Position numbers and translations under genes: made by a program
Source of the DNA: Xylona heveae TC161
Taxonomy: Eukaryota > Ascomycota > Xylonomycetes > Xylonales > Xylonaceae
Assembly (NCBI RefSeq): GCF_001619985.1
Contig: NW_017264196.1
Coordinates: 1,054,001 to 1,118,000 of the forward strand
Length of the DNA stretch: 64,000 bases
Direction: 5' to 3'
Shown: positions 59,583 to 64,000 of the stretch, piece by piece
Numbering within the stretch: position 1 is the stretch's first letter
How the letters are laid out: every line of letters begins with the position of its first letter
The notes under the pieces: generated by a model
Seen by the model: the letters and a program-made list of their open reading frames with translations, nothing else
Told to the model about the DNA's origin: nothing
Databases searched by the model: none

Positions 59583-60980
59583 TTTAAGGTTGGTCGGGTG
59601 GAAAAGGGGGTTCGAAGTATGTGAGCCTGGTCGATGGATGCGCGGGTCTCAGAAACGAAAGGCAGAGGAAGGCTGTCTTATATGGCCTTTTAAGCGCGGA
59701 GAATAATATATGATAGACTGGTTCGAGTTTCGTGAATAATATGTTGATTGCAGCTGGTACAAGATGTCTGGACGTAGAGTACCAGTGTCGTGAAGTCGAA
59801 CGAAGATATGGCGACACGGACACGTTCAATCCAGAGCAGAAGAATAGTATGAAGAATGATGGCCTTGGTGAAATAATCCAAGGGAAAAGTACTGCTTGGC
59901 GTCAAGACCAATCGAGCGACGTACAATGACCTAGACGGTATGTTGTTGGAGCTCAGGACGTCGCGTGTAGATTGTCCTGGTATGGCCGGACGGAGATTGG
60001 CGCAAAAGGATAATTTGCTCGGGATTGAATGCTAACCACCCAATCGAAACGTATGTAAATAATATTTTCTCTCGACTTTTACCACCGTACAGGGTAGTGT
60101 TATTGTGATCAACGGTGGCAGCGATAATGCGCAATGATGGCGGAACAAGACCCGACCCCGGAGCTGTCACAGTCGGACCCTCCAACTCGCTACCAACCAA
60201 TGTAACTCAAGCTGCTGACGTTGGCTCGTCATCGTCACCGGGTAACAGTTGGAGTACACTCAGCGCCGGACTTCAATTTCCTTTGCGCTCTTTCGTGTCA
60301 ACATCCTCCAAGATGAATATACATGTATGACACAAAATAACAAAATCGCTTTTGCATTTCAAGAGCTATTAGCTGCATAGATTTTCACAGATCTGCTGTT
60401 TATTGAATCCGCAGTCACTAACAATCGACCTAGCACTAATGCTCTATCGCTACTAAATTATCAATCTCCAAATTGCTGCTGTAAGGAGTGCAACAACGAA
60501 GCATCCGACTAAAGAGAGCAGCGAAATGCCAATATCAAACCTCCTCAAATTGCTTCTGCGTTAGATCCATTATCATCTCATGGAGGTGCCGAAATTCTGA
60601 TCCGTCTTTGTGCTCACTTTGGAGATCTTCAGATCGCCTTCTTGTATTCTGTTCGCCAACCATTTTTTTTTCCTTTTCCCTTTCAGACTCTTTTCTTTCT
60701 TTTCTTTCCTTCTTTTTTTTCCGGTTTCTCGACGGACCCCCCTCCTCTTTTTTTTTTTTTTTTTTNNNNNNNNNNATACCTTTCGCGCTTCCCATTCAAT
60801 ATCTTCATGTGTTCAGATTTAAGAACGCCGACTTGACTTTGATTTGCGTTCGTCCATTTTGGATTGAAGGTTCTCTGCATACTCAACTTCGGCTCAGCTT
60901 ATTAATCACATAAACTGTCATTTTGGTTCCTTTCTAGCCCCGTCTCTTTTGCAGAGGGACGTCTCGTCCCCTTTTGATCT
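59583..60980. other. Intergenic region containing an assembly gap
   Basis: 1.4 kb between the End3 start and the 3' end of the rightmost gene. No gene is supported. A T/C-rich stretch at 60660-60765 leads into ten Ns. Confidence 0.6.
60766..60775. other. Assembly gap (10 N)
   Basis: Ten Ns directly follow a run of about 18 T. The gap was probably caused by the homopolymer, and its true length may differ from ten. Apparent open frames crossing it are meaningless. Confidence 0.98.
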
Positions 60981-63900
60981 TCAACCTCTTCGTTCACGCT
61001 CCCGAGCTCTAGGCGTAAGCTTGAATCTGTCTGATGGCACGTTCGACCGTGCTGGGTTGCGAGTTGGAATGGCGACAACTAGCCCATCACTTTGCTTCTT
61101 CTGACTCAACCCACTGGCAGCAACCCTTTGATCAATGGATGAAGAAGCCGTCGAGGTTGCCATTGTGCCTGTTCTGGAGTCCGTAGTAGAAACTGGTGGT
61201 GCCATATCGGCCGCTTCTCCCGAGCTGGGAGATCTGCGCCCGGAGGTACTATTCATGATCAATGGAACCTTCATTTCCGCCACTAGTCCAAGTCCAGCTT
61301 CCAACATCTTTTCATCTCGCGCTGCTGCGTTCATGTCTGGAGCGCCTGCAAATGCGGAAACGAACTCACTGCCCTGATCTTCGGCAAACATGGCCAATTC
61401 ATTTTGTTCTTGCATCTGTGGCATGCTTCCAAATGGAGACTGGGACATGATTGGATTCAAACCTCCTCCTTCAAGTTCAAATTGGCTCTTAGGTTCTCCC
61501 CTGGCAAATCTATTATTGGCTGGAAGATAAAGCTTGAACGGGATCGCCGGTTGCTGGAAAGCGGGGTCTAACTCAGGAATGTTTGGCGAATCTTGCAAGA
61601 GAGGGCTCTGGATGCATCGCATACTCCGCAGAGTCGACTCGGTAGACTGCGTCAGGTGCTCTGCTTGATGGTCTCCATGCACAATCGACGAAACCGGCCA
61701 ATTGCCCATGACAGACAAGCGAGGGCGAGAAATGGTAGCTGGGTGGCCGAACCCTAGACTTCGCTTCACTGGTCTTGCGTGTTCAGGGGAGCGTTGTCTT
61801 TTGGTAGGCTGTGGGTGCATTGCACGAGAAGCCTGAATATCTTCACCTTCTTTTGGGAGGGGAGGAAGGCGGTATTCTGCATCATCAAATCCTGCATCCG
61901 AGGATCCGTCATGGTTCGTACTGTCCTTGAAAGTGACTGTCTTCTTCGGTCGACCTTTTTTGGGGCTTGTACCACCAACGTCTGTTCCAGAACTGTTTGC
62001 ATTTTTCACAAAAGGATCTTTCTGGTTCCGTTTGCTTTCTTTACTTAGCACTTGCTTCAATAGACTTGAGCGCGGGCCAGCAAACGGTCCTTCTTGGTAT
62101 GCCGTCCGCTTGTGCTTTTTGGGTTTGGCGGTTGCTGGTTTAGTATAATGAACGGGCTCAGCTGCAGGCTCAGGCACCGGCTGTTTCTGCGAGGCGAAAT
62201 CATCTACCCATTCATCCACGAACTTTGCATCGTATCCCAAGTTCTGCATGAAAATGCGAGCTCGTTCAATGTCTCCTGGCGTTGTAACGTCCGGGTTTGG
62301 TGCATCAAGGTCGTTATACAAATATGTATTAAGCAAGGCATCCCAATCAGACGACGAAGGGCGGCGGTTTTCCACGTTCGCAGAGCTCATGAGAAGCTTG
62401 AGCTGTTCTTCCTGAAGCTTTCGGATTCTTTCATTCTCGTTCACTTCCTGCTGGATTCGAGCGGCACGGATCTCTTCTACATCCATGCGCTGAGCGTTTG
62501 TCAGTCCCAACATATCATAGGCAACGTCGACAGGACTGTTTCCCCGAAATTCATCGATAATCCGCAGTTGATGTTCCGACGTCAAGTCCTCCCATGCAGG
62601 CGGAGGCTCGCGGGCTTGAACACCAAGATCAGCCTGGCAAAGACGTCAGTTACTCAATACTTGAGCTCAAGGCGAAGCCTTCGAGGCTCATTTATGCCGA
62701 TGGCATGAGAACGTCAGAGCAGTTAGTAGCTGTTCAGCTTTTCGACGAAGGAAATTGTAATGCATCTTGCGAGGGAGAAATCTACATTTTACATACCTGG
62801 GTATCATTCCTGGATTTTGTGCCTGCAGCCAGCTCATCCTCATCGACTTCTTCTTCTTCGTCGTCCTCGCTTTCTTCTTCTTCGCTCGAAGTCTCACACT
62901 CTTGGAGGAACTTCCAATCAATATCCTCCTCTTTTGCTCCCAAGTCCTCCATAATTTTCAAATTCTTGACATAAGTCGGGTTTTTCGCACAGTTACTCGC
63001 TTTCCAATCAATACTGAGTGCGGCTTCTTCCTCGCGATCTTTGTCCCGCCAGAGCTTTTTGATGATATAGTCATCTCGAGTCATGACTTCCCCGTCACTC
63101 TCGCTCTCTGGGTCAGGATTGGTTTGGTCGTACTTGATTTCTTTTAGGATATTGCGAGGCCCACGTTTACGGCGACGATAGTAGTAGCTCGGCTCGTTCA
63201 CAAACTCTCGTTGAGTCCGATATCCTTGGTAGGGCAGATATAGATTCTCTCTCGAGTCTCGGGCATACTATTTTGCATCTGTTAGTCCTTCTATTTAATC
63301 CATTGGTCAAGGGGAATTGATCTTCTTGGAGGTGGCCTTGAGAGATCTCATTCTGATATCACCGCTCGGGACGGAATAGAAAAGGACTGCTCATCCGTAG
63401 ATGCAGCATTCAGATGATCAAGAAAAAGGGCCTTACCTCTGCTCTAAATCTCAATGGCGCTCCCTTATCCACGGTAATTGTATCTGATGCCGAACTTGAC
63501 GTGGACAAGCTCAACCTATGGGCGCGAATGGTGCGGAGCTCAGCCTCGGCTTCGTTTCTAATAAAGCTTTCGCTACGCCCAGAAAAGCTCGAGTCGTTCG
63601 TACTACAATGATTAAGATCCTTCCTCGCTCTGAGAGAAGACGTCGAAAGAGAATCGGGCTCCAATGCTTCTTCTGAGAATTGAGCTGAACCCGGGGCACC
63701 TTTTGTGAGACGCCGAGTCGTAGTCGACAGATTATCAAGAACAGTGTTTAAAGAAGAGGCAGAAGGATTTGCACGGTGCGTCGAGCTCAAGTTATTTTGG
63801 ACAAAGTTATGGCTGGATGTAGATTCAGGTTGCCCGGATTGCCCGTGTCTGGTACTGAAAATCGTGGTTGATGTGTTTACTGCAGATCCAGCAGTGTGGG

Positions 63901-64000
63901 CCGCAGAAACGCTGCCCGCGGATCCATTTCCCGCCAGCGCAGCACTCTCCCCAGCTGTATCTTCGTCGTCTACGTTTTGCTTGCTTGCTCGTCCTTGTTC
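60981..64000 (-). CDS. Large unrecognised nuclear-type protein (5' end outside window)
   Basis: I do not recognise this protein. The visible C-terminal 895 residues come from three exons (64000-63437, 63267-62797, 62633-60981), open to the right edge, so the start is outside. The first visible exon is Ser/Thr-rich and disordered. The second exon holds the most ordered part: YLPYQGYRTQREFVNEPSYY, a basic RRRKRGPRN run, then MTRDDYIIKKLWRDKDREEE and a Glu/Asp block of about 30. The third begins with a helical region (SEHQLRIIDEF, ARIQQEVNENERIRKLQEEQ), then basic patches including PKKGRPKKTVTF, which resembles an AT-hook, and a disordered tail ending RARERERRG. Basic AT-hook-like and acidic blocks suggest a chromatin or nuclear role, which is inference only. 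Confidence 0.85.

Noticed and set aside
60535-60913. Open frames crossing the N run
   Set aside because: They are artefacts of the gap and of poly-T/poly-A translation.

Overview
This window comes from a filamentous ascomycete (Pezizomycotina). The gene families fit a Eurotiomycete-like fungus, though the species cannot be named from sequence alone. The evidence is dense genes with short GT-AG introns (mostly 50-110 nt), a group III (GanB/GPA3-type) G-alpha ending in KDSGIL, a fungal-type KRE6/SKN1 glucan-synthesis protein, a Pth11-like rhodopsin-domain membrane protein, a Fungal_trans_2 regulator and a fungal LSH/MUS-30-type helicase. I call 19 protein-coding genes. One of them runs off the right edge. 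I found no convincing tRNA, rRNA, CRISPR array, retroelement or DNA transposon. A run of ten Ns at 60766-60775 marks an assembly gap.

Layout, left to right: G-alpha (1359-2712, +); glycogen phosphorylase (5278-8591, +); HAD pyrimidine 5'-nucleotidase (9559-10626, -), head-to-head with an unrecognised 906-residue disordered protein (11181-13901, +); multi-KH RNA-binding protein (17086-20486, +); then an accessory-looking block made of a wax-synthase/MBOAT-like acyltransferase (22275-23986, +), an MDR reductase with a possible mitochondrial leader (24118-26233, -), a Fungal_trans_2 regulator (27651-29609, -) and a divergent DHA1 drug:H+ antiporter-like MFS transporter (30429-32056, +). Housekeeping genes follow: cullin-1 (32520-35323, -), a cupin (36423-36983, -), an SRF1-like phospholipase D regulator (37477-38906, -), a mitochondrial K+/H+ exchange-related protein (39546-40590, +), KRE6/SKN1 (43478-45842, +), an LSH/HELLS-type remodeller (47533-50682, +), an alpha/beta hydrolase (52227-53104, +), a Pth11-like membrane protein (55069-56742, +), End3 (58117-59582, -) and a large unrecognised protein (60981 to past 64000, -).

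Exon models were built by hand, joining GT-AG (once GC-AG) introns so that phase and family sequence both fit. Every complete model closes to a whole number of codons. This exposed three very small exons: 13 nt in glycogen phosphorylase, 13 nt in the nucleotidase and 17 nt in cullin-1. It also exposed a probable GC-AG intron in cullin-1.

Most neighbours have no obvious joint function. The one stretch that looks like a functional group is 22.3-32.1 kb (acyltransferase, reductase, regulator, exporter). It could be a small tailoring/export or detoxification cluster, but no backbone synthase lies in the window. Its intergenic spaces also hold most of the simple repeats and short inverted repeats, and the reductase has unusually long, repeat-filled introns.
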